Source: Anabaena sp. PCC 7108
Lineage (GTDB): Bacteria > Cyanobacteriota > Cyanobacteriia > Cyanobacteriales > Nostocaceae
Assembly: GCF_000332135.1 (NCBI RefSeq)
Contig: NZ_KB235896.1
Coordinates: 2,739,403-2,803,402 of the forward strand
Direction: 5' to 3'
DNA: 64,000 bases
Shown: positions 26,292 to 36,069 of the stretch, piece after piece
Layout of the letters: every line of letters starts with the position of its first letter
Numbering within the stretch: position 1 is the stretch's first letter
Position numbers and translations under genes: made by a program
The notes under the pieces: model-generated
The model's database searches: none
Told to the model about the DNA's origin: nothing
What the model saw: the letters and a program-made list of their open reading frames with translations, nothing else

Positions 26292-29237
26292 ATGTCAGAA
26301 AACCTAGCAACATCTTTAAACGGTAGTCTTCCATACCCAAACAACAGCCAGAATACTATTCGCATTCGGGGTGCTAGGCAGCATAATCTGAAAAATATTG
26401 ATTTGGAGTTGCCACGCGATCGCTTGATTGTCTTTACTGGCGTTTCTGGTTCGGGTAAATCTTCTTTGGCGTTTGATACCATTTTCGCGGAAGGACAGCG
26501 GCGTTATGTGGAATCTCTCAGCGCCTATGCCAGGCAATTTTTGGGTCAGTTGGATAAACCGGATGTGGAAGCAATTGAAGGTTTAAGTCCGGCAATTTCC
26601 ATTGACCAAAAATCAACTTCCCATAATCCTCGTTCTACTGTGGGGACGGTGACGGAAATTTATGATTATCTGCGATTGTTGTTTGGTCGGGCTGGTGAAC
26701 CTCATTGTCCGCTGTGCGATCGCTGTATTGCTCCCCAAACCATTGACCAAATGTGTGATCGGATTATGGAATTGAGCGATCGCACCCGGTTCCAAATTCT
26801 CGCTCCTGTTGTCCGGGGTAAAAAGGGGACTCACCGCAAACTCATATCCAGTTTAGCAGCCCAAGGATTTGTAAGGCTGAGGGTAAATGGAGAGGTGCGA
26901 GAGCTATCAGATTCCATCGAGTTGGATAAAAATATCACACATACTATAGAACTGGTTATTGACCGTTTAGTTAAAAAAGCTGGAATACAAGAGCGTTTAG
27001 TCGATTCTCTTTCTACCTGTCTTAAGCAATCTCACGGAATTGCTATAATTGAAGTATTAAAAGACACATCTGATAACTTAGCGCTGGAGCGGTCTGATAG
27101 TAAGTATATAGTAACTGGGGCAGAAAATCAAGGTATTTCAGAACAAGAATCACCTGTAGAAATGGTGTTTTCAGAAAACTTTGCTTGTCCAGAACATGGT
27201 GCAGTAATGGAAGAATTATCACCACGTTTATTTTCTTTTAATTCACCTTATGGTGCTTGTCCCCACTGTCATGGTATCGGCACCTTAAAAAGGTTTTCCC
27301 ACGAATTGGTCGTACCTAACCCCGATTCACCCATGTATGCGGCAATTGCCCCTTGGTCAGAAAAGGAAAACTCCTACTATTTGGAGTTGCTTTATAGTCT
27401 GGGACAGACTTATGGGTTTGAATTGCAGACACAATGGGGTAAATTGACACCGGAACAGCAAAAAATTGTTTTGTACGGGGAAGATGATCACAAAAACCCA
27501 GAAGGGAAAAAGCAGAATTTTAAAGGTGTCATTCCCATTTTGCAACGGCAATATGAAGGCGGAACCGAGTTAGTTAAACAGAAGTTGGAAGAATATTTAA
27601 TTGACCAACCTTGTGAAGTTTGTGGAGGGAAAAGATTAAAACCGGAAGCCTTAGCTGTGAAGTTGGGACAATATGGAATTTTAGATTTAACTAGCGTATC
27701 AATTCGAGAATGTCGGGAAAGGGTAGAAAATTTAGAATTGAGTTCGCGCCAAACCCAAATTGCTGATTTAGTTCTCAGAGAAGTTAAAGCCAGATTACAA
27801 TTTTTATTAGATGTCGGCTTAGATTATCTCACTTTAGATCGTCCCGCTATGACATTATCCGGTGGGGAAGCTCAACGCATTCGTCTAGCGACACAAATCG
27901 GTTCAGGACTAACAGGAGTTCTTTATGTTTTAGATGAACCCAGCATTGGTTTACATCAAAGAGATAACGGACGCTTACTGAAAACTTTAACCAAATTACG
28001 CGATTTAGGAAATACCTTAATAGTCGTTGAACATGACGAAGAAACTATTCGCGCTGCTAACTACATAGTTGATATCGGTCCCGGTGCCGGAATTCACGGG
28101 GGAAATATTATTTCTCAAGGAAGTTTAGAGAATTTATTAAATGCTGAAGCTTCTTTGACCGGTGCTTACCTATCAGGTAGAAGAGTTATTCACACTCCAG
28201 CAGAACGAAGAGAAGGAAACGGACGGACTTTAACTATTAGAAATGCTCGTCGCAACAACTTACAAAATATTGATGTCGAAATTCCCTTGGGGAAACTTGT
28301 CTCTGTCACTGGTGTTTCTGGTTCGGGAAAATCTACCTTAATTAACGAATTACTTTATCCAGCTTTACAACATCATTTACTCAAAAAAGCGCCTTTACCT
28401 AAAGATATCGATGAAATTAAGGGTTTAAATTCCGTTGATAAAGCCATCGTTATCGACCAATCACCTATTGGGAGAACTCCCCGTTCTAACCCCGCAACTT
28501 ACACAGGGGTTTTCGATATTATCCGCGATGTCTTCTCCCAAACCATCGAAGCCAAAACCAGAGGTTATAAACCCGGACAATTTTCTTTCAACGTTAAAGG
28601 TGGACGTTGCGAAGCTTGTAGCGGACAAGGTGTGAATGTCATTGAAATGAACTTTCTTCCTGACGTTTACGTCCAATGTGAAATTTGTAAAGGTGCGAGA
28701 TATAACCGGGAAACCTTACAAGTTAAATATAAGGATAAATCAATTTCTGATGTTCTCAACATGACGGTTGAAGAAGCATTAGATTTTTGTCAAAACATTC
28801 CCAAAGCAGTAACTAGATTACAAACTTTAGTTGATGTTGGTTTAGGTTATGTACAGTTAGGACAACCAGCCACAACATTATCTGGTGGAGAAGCCCAACG
28901 AGTGAAATTAGCAACAGAATTATCTCGACGTGCCACAGGGAAAACACTTTATTTAATAGATGAACCGACCACAGGTTTATCTTTTTATGATGTCCACAAA
29001 TTATTAGATGTTTTACAAAGATTGGTGGATAAAGGAAATTCGATTTTAGTAATTGAACATAATTTAGATGTGATTCGTTGTTCTGACTGGGTAATAGATT
29101 TGGGACCAGAAGGTGGCGATAAAGGAGGAGAAATAATCGCAGTAGGAACGCCAGAAGAAGTGGCGAAGAATCAGCGGTCTTATACTGGGCAGTATTTGCA
29201 GGAAGTGTTGAAACAATATCCACCATCTAAATTCTGA
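26292..29237 (+). CDS. uvrA: Excinuclease ABC subunit UvrA
   Basis: A 981-residue DNA-damage recognition ATPase of nucleotide-excision repair, acting with UvrB. It has two ABC modules: Walker [10 protein letters not shown] near residue 52 and [11 protein letters not shown] near 680, each with a [11 protein letters not shown] signature and LDEPS/IDEPT Walker B. The second zinc module (CEACSGQG...[10 protein letters not shown]) is intact. The first has CPEHG...CPHC, where His takes the place of the usual second Cys. Length is close to the family norm (about 940-970), with a slightly extended N-terminus. It stands as a single gene. Confidence 0.97.
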   Translation: MSENLATSLNGSLPYPNNSQNTIRIRGARQHNLKNIDLELPRDRLIVFTGVSGSGKSSLAFDTIFAEGQRRYVESLSAYARQFLGQLDKPDVEAIEGLSPAISIDQKSTSHNPRSTVGTVTEIYDYLRLLFGRAGEPHCPLCDRCIAPQTIDQMCDRIMELSDRTRFQILAPVVRGKKGTHRKLISSLAAQGFVRLRVNGEVRELSDSIELDKNITHTIELVIDRLVKKAGIQERLVDSLSTCLKQSHGIAIIEVLKDTSDNLALERSDSKYIVTGAENQGISEQESPVEMVFSENFACPEHGAVMEELSPRLFSFNSPYGACPHCHGIGTLKRFSHELVVPNPDSPMYAAIAPWSEKENSYYLELLYSLGQTYGFELQTQWGKLTPEQQKIVLYGEDDHKNPEGKKQNFKGVIPILQRQYEGGTELVKQKLEEYLIDQPCEVCGGKRLKPEALAVKLGQYGILDLTSVSIRECRERVENLELSSRQTQIADLVLREVKARLQFLLDVGLDYLTLDRPAMTLSGGEAQRIRLATQIGSGLTGVLYVLDEPSIGLHQRDNGRLLKTLTKLRDLGNTLIVVEHDEETIRAANYIVDIGPGAGIHGGNIISQGSLENLLNAEASLTGAYLSGRRVIHTPAERREGNGRTLTIRNARRNNLQNIDVEIPLGKLVSVTGVSGSGKSTLINELLYPALQHHLLKKAPLPKDIDEIKGLNSVDKAIVIDQSPIGRTPRSNPATYTGVFDIIRDVFSQTIEAKTRGYKPGQFSFNVKGGRCEACSGQGVNVIEMNFLPDVYVQCEICKGARYNRETLQVKYKDKSISDVLNMTVEEALDFCQNIPKAVTRLQTLVDVGLGYVQLGQPATTLSGGEAQRVKLATELSRRATGKTLYLIDEPTTGLSFYDVHKLLDVLQRLVDKGNSILVIEHNLDVIRCSDWVIDLGPEGGDKGGEIIAVGTPEEVAKNQRSYTGQYLQEVLKQYPPSKF

Positions 29238-29331
29238 ATCTAGCAGTTCCCATGCTCGTGAGGTACAAAGTTTTTGAGTTTTAGGAAACAGGGAATAAAT
29301 TGATGTGTACGTCATTAGAATTGGAAAAGCT

Positions 29332-29445
29332 ATAGCAGGTGACTCTTAACAGGTGACAGGTGACAGTGCTAAAACTCTTTTGGTGTCTAAGTTTTAGCAT
29401 TGGCAGATGTCCTAACCGCCTTGTCTGTTGCTATACATACCATTT
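29332..29445. repeat. Dispersed repeat family B, copy 2, with short terminal inverted repeats
   Basis: Begins TATAGCAGGTGAC and ends GTTGCTATA. Contains GTGACAG heptamers and CTTTTGGTGTCTA, similar to 20778-20890. Possibly a decayed MITE. Confidence 0.5.
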
Positions 29446-29452
29446 TCTAATC

Positions 29453-29512
29453 TCATGACTTACAAAATTTAAGAACAAAGCCATATAAAAAAAAGAGTTT
29501 CAACCTTGTTCC
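29453..29512 (+). repeat. Dispersed repeat family D, copy 2
   Basis: Similar to 26098-26155 and in the same orientation. Lies downstream of uvrA, immediately before repeat A copy 2. Confidence 0.5.
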
Positions 29513-29519
29513 TTGCTTT

Positions 29520-29716
29520 CAGAGGGAACAGGAAGCAACTCTTAACAGAAAAAACTCATGTTTAAAAACATGAGATTGAAATAATGACACTGTTTTTTTC
29601 GTGTCACTCTCCTTGTAAAAACATCCTTTTTTTTGACTGAGCTTTAAACTCTTAAACTTTAGTTTTTTATTTGTTCACTGTTCCCTGTTCCCTGTTCCCT
29701 GTTCCCTTCTTTTGTA
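29520..29716 (+). repeat. Interspersed repeat family A, copy 2, overlapping the 3' end of the SagB gene
   Basis: Full-length copy: AGAGGGAACAGGAAGCAACT, hairpin CTCATGTTT/AAACATGAG, a GACACTG...CGTGTC segment, GACTGAGCTTTAAACTC, then four TTCCCTG heptamers and CTTCTTTTGTAAG. The heptamers encode the C-terminus of the convergent SagB-like gene. Together with inverted copy 3 (36070-36283) it brackets the TOMM cluster. Confidence 0.9.
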
Positions 29717-30436
29717 AGTACCCACAGCAACACAATAAAGGGCAGCATGGTGTTTTCCATCAATACCTAAAATGCTATTCAAACTCATGTCATGAAATCC
29801 ACCTATACAAAGACTGCCTAGTTCTAATTGCCCAGCCATTAGACATATATTTTCTGCTTGATGACCAGATTCCAACAGCGCAAAACGATAACCACGCGCA
29901 CCATATTTACACATTGAACGCATGAAAACAGATGTGAATATAAATAAAGCATTTGCATTCACAAAATAATCTTGCTGTAACAAAGGTTCTACAAAATCCG
30001 CCAGAACAGCATCACTGACCCAATGTAGCCCATGACCGCGAGGTTCATAGTGATATAATCCGTCAGCTAGACTTTCTACAGCTTGAGTAGATACGAACAT
30101 CTCAATGGGATAAAGTCCTCCTGCGGATGGGGAATTGCGACCTTCATAAAATTGATTATCTACTTGACGCAAACCATTAATTCCACATCCGGCATCAAGT
30201 AATTGAGCTAATGAGATCAGCGGCATAATTGTATTTTCAAAAGATCGCACAGAAGAACGTCGTGCCAAAATTTCTCTGAGCGGGTTATCTTGTGGTGCTT
30301 TTGGTAGTTCCAGAAAAGCAGCATCCGGCATATACCGCAGTTCAGTAGCCAGAACACGTTTAACATAACTTTTAGGAACTGGAGAATTTAAATGATATAA
30401 AAGAGCTAACTCTAGTGGTTCATTGGCTTTATACAT
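29675..30436 (-). CDS. SagB-type azoline dehydrogenase (TOMM maturation)
   Basis: A 253-residue nitroreductase-fold FMN enzyme of the SagB family, which oxidises thiazolines/oxazolines in a modified peptide to azoles. Landmarks: RRSSVRSF (FMN phosphate contacts, about residues 60-67), SPSAGGLYPIE, LYHYEPRGHGL, YGARGYRFALLESGHQAENI and GIDGKHHAALYCVAVG. The last residues (RREQGTGNREQ) are encoded by heptamer repeats of repeat A, so the natural C-terminus has probably been replaced or extended. It lies 18 bp downstream of the YcaO gene, in the same operon. Confidence 0.9.
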   Translation of the reverse strand: MYKANEPLELALLYHLNSPVPKSYVKRVLATELRYMPDAAFLELPKAPQDNPLREILARRSSVRSFENTIMPLISLAQLLDAGCGINGLRQVDNQFYEGRNSPSAGGLYPIEMFVSTQAVESLADGLYHYEPRGHGLHWVSDAVLADFVEPLLQQDYFVNANALFIFTSVFMRSMCKYGARGYRFALLESGHQAENICLMAGQLELGSLCIGGFHDMSLNSILGIDGKHHAALYCVAVGTYKRREQGTGNREQ

Positions 30437-30454
30437 GGCGCTAATTTCCTCGTT

Positions 30455-31765
30455 TTAAGCCATAGGATGGGGGCAGGGATTTAGGTCAGCTTTGGTACGT
30501 CGGCCACCATAACCCAACCGTTCTGGAACCTCGAACAAACGCCTCAACCCCAGAGGTTCTTGTCCATATCCAAAATAGATAGGGACTAGTTCACTAGCCA
30601 AAGTTCGCACTACTTGAAAACCAAGGGACGCGATATCAGGAGTTGTAATCTCCACTAAATAGGGTTCAGCACCAACCGAATGTAATCTAGCAATTACTGA
30701 TTGCAATTTATCTACTTCAGACTCACACTTATAAGTTGGTAAATCTTCGACTTTTACACATTGGTCATGGTTAAATAAGAAATCCAATTCCCCAAGTCGA
30801 GCAGTTGAATAGAAAAAAGCATTGTGATCCTCTAAATCTTTAACATCACTATATTGATGGAGATTAGTCCCAGCGCCCTTAGCCATACTTTCTATGTCAC
30901 CAAAGCGGGCTTGACAAACTTCAAATATCGCCTTATGAACAGCCGTTGCTCCATCAAGATGGCATCCCAAACCAGTAGCAACAGCTGGACTTTTGCCCGA
31001 ATGATCTATTAACATAGCCATGACAACTGGGACTTGAATATCAGTAGTGAAATCGAAGGTAACTAACTCAATGCCAAATCTGGAGTAATGGCGGGCAATT
31101 TCTGTTTCAATTCCTGGTCGGTGGTCAAAATAAATCCGCCGAGCCGGTAGACGATTTAACCAGGTAATGATGAAAGCATCACGCTCAATTAATTCACAGA
31201 AGCCACGGTAAGCAGCAAATTCTAGAGAAGGTCCACTAGCCATGCCATTAGTAGTGACAGGTAAAATATGATCTCCTGGTTGATTACCCTCCCAGTCCAA
31301 ATAAACCAAAAATGCAGGGACTAAAACCTGTTGGTTGCTGGCTAAAGCCAGGGCATTAATCCACGAAGTCTGCGTTGCTGAATCGAAAGCTGGAAAAGGG
31401 AAATTTTGGTCAGAATATTGTTGATCAGAAAAGGAAGAAAAAACTGAAGTAGGGACGGCACAATTGCCCAATTCTTCATAACTACTAACAATCAGTTGCC
31501 GATCATCTACAATACCGCCGCAATATCTCTCTATCGCTTCGCCAATAGCCCCAAAAATTGCTTGTTCATCAGTCATGCCCCTACCGACACCGTAGCGTAA
31601 ATCATCCTGCTGTTTGCGAAGGTGGAAATTTGCTAATTCGGCTTGCCACAAAACCGGGAAATCGAACTCTGTATAAGGTTTGGTAAATCTATCTATGGCT
31701 CGGATAATTCCAGTATGGGGGCTAACTAAATCACGCCAGCGAGGACTAGCAATCGCTGTATTCAC
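30455..31765 (-). CDS. YcaO-domain cyclodehydratase (TOMM D protein)
   Basis: A 436-residue YcaO enzyme that uses ATP to cyclise Cys/Ser/Thr of a precursor peptide into azolines. Seen: an N-terminal SPRWRDLVSPHTGII typical of TOMM YcaO proteins, an ATP-binding region GEAIERYCGG and FCELIERDAF, and a proline-rich C-terminus PCPHP (PxPxP), the family's hallmark for cyclodehydratase activity. The frame opens at a TTG at 31864, but that extension is heptamer-repeat DNA. AGGAG lies 8 bases before the GTG at 31765, which I choose as start. It is flanked by the E1-like gene upstream and SagB downstream. Confidence 0.93.
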   Translation of the reverse strand: MNTAIASPRWRDLVSPHTGIIRAIDRFTKPYTEFDFPVLWQAELANFHLRKQQDDLRYGVGRGMTDEQAIFGAIGEAIERYCGGIVDDRQLIVSSYEELGNCAVPTSVFSSFSDQQYSDQNFPFPAFDSATQTSWINALALASNQQVLVPAFLVYLDWEGNQPGDHILPVTTNGMASGPSLEFAAYRGFCELIERDAFIITWLNRLPARRIYFDHRPGIETEIARHYSRFGIELVTFDFTTDIQVPVVMAMLIDHSGKSPAVATGLGCHLDGATAVHKAIFEVCQARFGDIESMAKGAGTNLHQYSDVKDLEDHNAFFYSTARLGELDFLFNHDQCVKVEDLPTYKCESEVDKLQSVIARLHSVGAEPYLVEITTPDIASLGFQVVRTLASELVPIYFGYGQEPLGLRRLFEVPERLGYGGRRTKADLNPCPHPMA

Positions 31766-31821
31766 TTTGTTCGCTCCTATCATAAACAGTGCTGAGTTTT
31801 GACTTTTTACACTGTCACCTG

Positions 31822-32937
31822 TCACCTGTTTCCTGTCACCTGTTTTTGTGAACAATGCGGACAACCTGGTTTTTTCAGAACAACGTTATGAGTCAGCTTT
31901 GTTCCCAGCAAGTCTAGATGCAGTAATTTCCCATCAGTCGCAATTGACAAACCCAGCATCATCTTCAATGCATCCAACGCTAGGTAACTACCCACCAACA
32001 TCTGTCCTATGGGCAAATTTTCGCGCAGCCGTGGTTGTGAACGGCGTTCTCGGTTGAGAAACTGCTCAATTGCCAATTCAGCCTCTGGCAGCTTAGAACA
32101 GGCCATAGACCGCATCCGATAGCATAGATAGCAAGGTCCATCTTGGGAAAAAACCAGCGGACCAACAGTTCCCTCCACACCAGCAGCCCCACCGGGTAGC
32201 AATGGGCGTTGCATCTTCAGACATAGTCTGTTGAGGCGATAAGCTAGATTTACGGATACGGCATCGGTAGCAACAATCACGAGGTTAACATCATCAAGCA
32301 AAGCATTGATTGTTTCGTCGTCAGTTAAAGCATCTGTGAAAATTTCAGTTTGGGTGACTCCACCAATGGACTCAATCTGTCGCCCTGCTTCTACACTCCG
32401 AAAGGCACCGCTTGACATCATCAGGGAATCTGACGAAATTGTGTAGGCATCATCGCACAAACGCAGAAAACCAATACCAGCAGTAGCCAAATTGATTGCT
32501 GTTATTAGTCCTGAACCTCCCAGTCCAAAAACAGCAATCCTGGCGTTAGCTAAGTGTTTTTGAACATCCTTTTGGTCAAAACCTAGTTCATGATAAAGGC
32601 TGATTTGAGGAAGTAAATAAGCACGACGATCTAAATCAATTTTCTCCTCCATTAACTCTTCTACTAAGCGATTTTCCATCAAAAACTCTAAACATTGGTT
32701 TAGTGAAGAATCGGTTAACTTTTCGCCAACCGCAGCCCGGATTTCTTCTATTGTTCGGAAACCATCTAGTAATGGTAAAACAATGCTTTCTACATCATGC
32801 AATGCTTGACCCTTTACTGTCAGCGTTCGCCGTGTTGTATTGAAAATCATACTTTCTTCGCCATTGCAATTTGATGGCATCACGTTAATGACAACGTGTT
32901 CTAGTAGACGTAGTCGCTTACTATCATTTAATTTCAT
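31822..32937 (-). CDS. E1/ThiF-like TOMM cyclodehydratase partner with leader-binding domain
   Basis: A 371-residue protein. Residues 20-100 resemble a winged-helix RiPP recognition element (HDVESIVLPLLDGFRTIEEI, an RRE/PqqD-like pattern), and about residues 125-350 form an adenylating-enzyme-like fold with GLGGSGLI as nucleotide-binding loop. CYLCYR and CPHC are a probable zinc site. In TOMM clusters this ocin-ThiF type protein binds the precursor leader and presents it to YcaO. The last residues (KQVTGNR) are encoded by GTGACAG-type heptamers, so the C-terminus has been extended by repeat DNA. It is 56 bp upstream of YcaO and lies downstream of the precursor gene behind a terminator-like hairpin. 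Confidence 0.9.
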   Translation of the reverse strand: MKLNDSKRLRLLEHVVINVMPSNCNGEESMIFNTTRRTLTVKGQALHDVESIVLPLLDGFRTIEEIRAAVGEKLTDSSLNQCLEFLMENRLVEELMEEKIDLDRRAYLLPQISLYHELGFDQKDVQKHLANARIAVFGLGGSGLITAINLATAGIGFLRLCDDAYTISSDSLMMSSGAFRSVEAGRQIESIGGVTQTEIFTDALTDDETINALLDDVNLVIVATDAVSVNLAYRLNRLCLKMQRPLLPGGAAGVEGTVGPLVFSQDGPCYLCYRMRSMACSKLPEAELAIEQFLNRERRSQPRLRENLPIGQMLVGSYLALDALKMMLGLSIATDGKLLHLDLLGTKLTHNVVLKKPGCPHCSQKQVTGNR

Positions 32938-32977
32938 AGACTTTATTTCAGGGAATAAATGGAAATTAAGAAAAATT

Positions 32978-33025
32978 AAAAACCCTGTTTTTGCTCACAA
33001 AAAAGATTTTCAAAACAGGGTTTTT
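32978..33025 (-). terminator. Strong hairpin between precursor gene and enzyme genes
   Basis: The arms AAAAACCCTGTTTTtG and CAAAACAGGGTTTTT pair over about 14-15 bp with a 17-nt loop and are followed by T-rich sequence on either strand. It lies after the precursor stop and before the E1 start, all on the minus strand, so it probably terminates most precursor transcripts with partial read-through into the enzymes. Confidence 0.85.
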
Positions 33026-33113
33026 ATTGGTCTTTCCAGCCAGATTTTTGGCTCTAAACTCAAAAAACTCGATTTCTAGAATTACCGAATGGCTGTTTTA
33101 TCTCTAGGTTTAG

Positions 33114-33479
33114 TTAGTATCCAAATCCCAGTTCATCAGTGTCCTCCAACACACCTGATACTGTTCCATCGCTGCCAAATCTTCCACAGCCACCGCATCC
33201 ACCGCAGGGTCTTCCACAGCCACCGCAGGGTCTCCCACAGCCACCGCAAGGTCTTCCACAGCCACCGCAAGGTCTTCCACAGCCACCGCAAGGTCTCCCA
33301 CAGCCACCGCAATTAGCAAACCATCTTTGGGTGGTTGTAGATTCAAACATTCCTGATGTTGATAATTTTTCTAAAGCTGCTATTTCTTCATCAGATAACA
33401 GCAGTTGTTCTAGTTTGTCTGCTTTGTCAACTAAGCGCAGATCAATTGTTTGTTGAGGTAGGGTTTTTTCTGCAAGCAT
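33114..33479 (-). CDS. TOMM precursor peptide with five CGGCGRP core repeats
   Basis: A 121-residue peptide. The leader (about residues 1-55) is acidic and helical with a [14 protein letters not shown] segment, as in leaders bound by RRE domains. The core begins after WFAN with five perfect heptads CGGCGRP, then [10 protein letters not shown]: 13 Cys in about 45 residues, all next to Gly, which suits thiazole formation. The acidic tail ends ELGFGY. DNA of the core is a 21-bp tandem repeat (33181-33310). The ATG at 33479 follows AGGAG by 9 bases; the frame is open two codons further to TTG. It lies directly upstream of the E1/YcaO/SagB genes. No peptidase or cyanobactin-type PatA/PatG is nearby. 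Confidence 0.9.
   Translation of the reverse strand: MLAEKTLPQQTIDLRLVDKADKLEQLLLSDEEIAALEKLSTSGMFESTTTQRWFANCGGCGRPCGGCGRPCGGCGRPCGGCGRPCGGCGRPCGGCGGCGRFGSDGTVSGVLEDTDELGFGY
33181..33310 (-). repeat. Tandem 21-bp coding repeat of the precursor core
   Basis: Five units of 21 bp encode CGGCGRP. Units differ only at silent third positions (GGT/GGC-like and CCC/CTT choices), so the repeat number is likely to vary by slippage or unequal recombination between strains while the peptide heptad is conserved. Confidence 0.9.
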
Positions 33480-34159
33480 TGTCAATTACTCCTGTTAACT
33501 TCAATTTAATAACCTGGTTGTGAAACAAAATATCCAACTTACTTTCTGAACAGTGCCGGCAACTCCCAGATAGTATTTCTATTCTCTGAAACCTTGTGGC
33601 TGAGAATTTTTTTACCTTGGTTAGCATCAACCAACAATTATGTCTTTTTTTGCTGATCTAACTCTTACAAGAATATCTGTTTCTGTATGTTTTACTTCTT
33701 TCTTAAGTAGTATAGTTTTTGCTATTGATAGCAGCAAATATAATTTACTTTATTGTATGAATTATGCAGGAAGTCGTAAAAATAAACAGTAATTTGGCGC
33801 TTAAACTAGATTTTTAATGGTGCTGACAGTTGCTTAGGAATCGTGTTTCTCTTTCTTTATAGTTACTACTTTAGTGAAGTAGTAATACTCCCTTACTATT
33901 GAGGAGATTATCTAAAAAACTAGATTGAGATTTCATGATCCTTTAATTATAGAGTTTATATCGACTCTAGGCTGTTTTGATATACGTGAAAATTCTGTAG
34001 GGCAGAGATTTTAATATTTTTCATATATTCATCCCTAAGAAGTGGAGATAAAAGTTTATCAAAAGTAAAGTATTAGTGATAGATAGCAGAATTGGCAAAA
34101 ATCAAGTTATTTGAAATCTGAGAATTATCTAATACAGCATCAAAAATAAGGTTTAGTTA
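33480..34159. promoter_or_regulatory. 680-bp divergent promoter region of the TOMM cluster
   Basis: AT-rich spacer between the precursor gene (minus) and the ABC transporter (plus). Both promoters must lie here. I see no further gene; a 62-codon minus-strand ORF at 33442-33630 overlaps the precursor and has no ribosome site. No recognised operator. Confidence 0.6.
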
Positions 34160-35986
34160 ATGAGCGATTTACAAGTTTGGTTTGAAGATTACACTAGAGC
34201 TTTATTTCGCTCTTTGCCCTTGTTATGGACAGCAGCACCTAGGGAAATGTTGTTTCTGGTTGCTGTGACTTTGTTGCAGGGGTTTCTTCCCGGCATAAGT
34301 GTTTGGATTACTAAACTAGTAGTAGATACCGTAGCAACAGCTTTGACATCTGGTAGAGAATTAGGGGATTCCATTCTGTGGCCTTTGGTAGCAGGATGGG
34401 TGGGAGCTTTGCTATTGGAAACACTTCTGTATCCTTGGATATTCGCACTTCAAGGAAATCTTAATGACAAGTTAACGGCTCACATTAGTCTATTGTTAAT
34501 GCATAAAGCTGATACTTTTTCAGACCTGAGCCGTTTTGAAGATTCTAGCTTCTATGATGAGCTACAACTTCTCCAAGAACAAGTTAGCTATAAGCCATTG
34601 AATTTACTGGAGAATTTAGTTGAATTAAGTCGATCTTTGGTGACTTTGATTGTCATAGTTGTGCTACTAGTTCCCCTAGCTATTTGGATACCACTAGTAA
34701 TTGCGATCGCAACCATACCCCAGATAGTAGTTTCTTCACAATATGGCAGAACTATTTGGTTAACTCTATTTGAGAAGAGTCCTCAAGCTCGGAGAATGCA
34801 GTACTACACTTCGGTAATGCTCACTGACACCTATGCCAAAGAAATCAGGTTGTTTCAGCTAGGTTCGTTTTTTATGGAGCGTTATCTACAAGCATTTCAG
34901 TCTTTACATGAATCTATGCGTCATCTGCGGAGTAAACAAGCATTTTGGTCATCTAGCCTAGCTGTTCTCAGTACTTTAGGTAATGGTTTTGCTTTTTATT
35001 GGGTGGTAAAGAAGGCTTTCAAAGGAGAGTTCAGCCCAGGTAGCGTACTTCTTTTCGTACAGTCATTAACCTACTTTCAAAATAATCTAGAAAGATTTGT
35101 TAGTCATTGGCTGGATCTATTTGAAAATGTTCTTTATATGCAGCAATTTTTCAATTTTCTGGATAGCCCCACCCCAATGCCACTCAGCATACCAGGAAAG
35201 AAAATCCCCACTCCAATTCTTGAGGGTATTACTTTTGAGAAAGTTGATTTTTCTTATCCAGATGGTCGATTAGCTCTCCAGGATATTTCTTTTACTCTTT
35301 ACCCAGGGCAAACTGTAGCTATAGTAGGGGAAAATGGCGCTGGTAAAACTACTTTAGTTAAGCTTTTGACTAGGTTATACGATCCCACCACAGGACGTAT
35401 TATCGTCGATGGTATAGACCTCAGAAATTTGAATTTAGAGCAGTGGCGGCAGCAAATTGCTGGAGTGTTTCAAGACTTTGGTCACTATGCCCTCACCCTA
35501 GGGGAAAATATCGCTTTAGGAAACCTCGCTGCTTTAGAGCGTCCAGAAATTCTCCGATACGCAGTTGAAAAAGCCGATATTGTCAAACTAGTTGATGATT
35601 TCCCCTCAAGGGAAGATACACCGCTAGGTAAGCAGTTTGGCGGCACAGAACTTTCTGGAGGTCAGTGGCAAAAGTTAGCTCTGGCTCGCGCTTTTGTCCG
35701 CCAAGAAGCCCAACTACTACTTCTGGATGAGCCTACCGCAGCACTTGACCCCCGCAGCGAGTATGATCTCTATTTTCGCTTTATTGAGTTGGCTGAGGGC
35801 AAAACTACCATCCTCATTACCCATAGATTGGCTTCAGTGCGAATGGCTGATAGAATTTTAGTCCTCAAAGATGGTCACTTAATTGAGGACGGTACTCACC
35901 AGGAACTTTTACAGCGTGGAGGCGAATATACGTCCCTGTGGAATATGCAGGCTCAACAGTACGGCATTGCAGATCCAGGAATTTGA
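34160..35986 (+). CDS. ABC transporter, fused permease and ATPase, probably exports the TOMM product
   Basis: A 608-residue half-transporter. About six hydrophobic helices fill residues 20-310, and the ATPase domain follows at about 355-600: Walker A GENGAGKTT (about 392), signature LSGGQWQKLALARAF (about 497) and Walker B LLLLDEPTAALDP (about 519). There is no N-terminal C39 peptidase domain, so leader removal must come from elsewhere. It works as a homodimer in the inner membrane. Divergent from the precursor across a shared promoter region and inside the repeat-bracketed cluster, which is the basis for assigning it to export or self-protection. Confidence 0.88.
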   Translation: MSDLQVWFEDYTRALFRSLPLLWTAAPREMLFLVAVTLLQGFLPGISVWITKLVVDTVATALTSGRELGDSILWPLVAGWVGALLLETLLYPWIFALQGNLNDKLTAHISLLLMHKADTFSDLSRFEDSSFYDELQLLQEQVSYKPLNLLENLVELSRSLVTLIVIVVLLVPLAIWIPLVIAIATIPQIVVSSQYGRTIWLTLFEKSPQARRMQYYTSVMLTDTYAKEIRLFQLGSFFMERYLQAFQSLHESMRHLRSKQAFWSSSLAVLSTLGNGFAFYWVVKKAFKGEFSPGSVLLFVQSLTYFQNNLERFVSHWLDLFENVLYMQQFFNFLDSPTPMPLSIPGKKIPTPILEGITFEKVDFSYPDGRLALQDISFTLYPGQTVAIVGENGAGKTTLVKLLTRLYDPTTGRIIVDGIDLRNLNLEQWRQQIAGVFQDFGHYALTLGENIALGNLAALERPEILRYAVEKADIVKLVDDFPSREDTPLGKQFGGTELSGGQWQKLALARAFVRQEAQLLLLDEPTAALDPRSEYDLYFRFIELAEGKTTILITHRLASVRMADRILVLKDGHLIEDGTHQELLQRGGEYTSLWNMQAQQYGIADPGI

Positions 35987-36069
35987 GTAGCATTTGATAT
36001 CATACTGGGATTATTGCTGCTCAAAAAACTCTCTTTATCAGCCTTAATTATCTTGAGATTATTTCTTTA

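Noticed and set aside
28813-29226. 137-codon ORF antisense to uvrA
   Set aside because: Shadow of the uvrA coding sequence, no ribosome site.
33181-33310. CRISPR-like tandem repeat
   Set aside because: Units abut without spacers and encode a peptide core; no cas genes.
33110-33456. Alternative long ORFs through the Cys/Gly repeat (PPQGLPQ repeats on the plus strand and AVAVEDL repeats on the minus strand)
   Set aside because: A 21-bp tandem repeat keeps all frames open. Only the CGGCGRP frame has a ribosome site, a leader and a fitting gene neighbourhood.
33442-33630. 62-codon minus-strand ORF as a second precursor
   Set aside because: Overlaps the true precursor start, lacks a leader-like sequence and ribosome site.
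29675-35986. Cyanobactin cluster
   Set aside because: No PatA/PatG proteases and no PatE-type recognition sequences; the dehydrogenase, E1 and YcaO are separate TOMM-type proteins.
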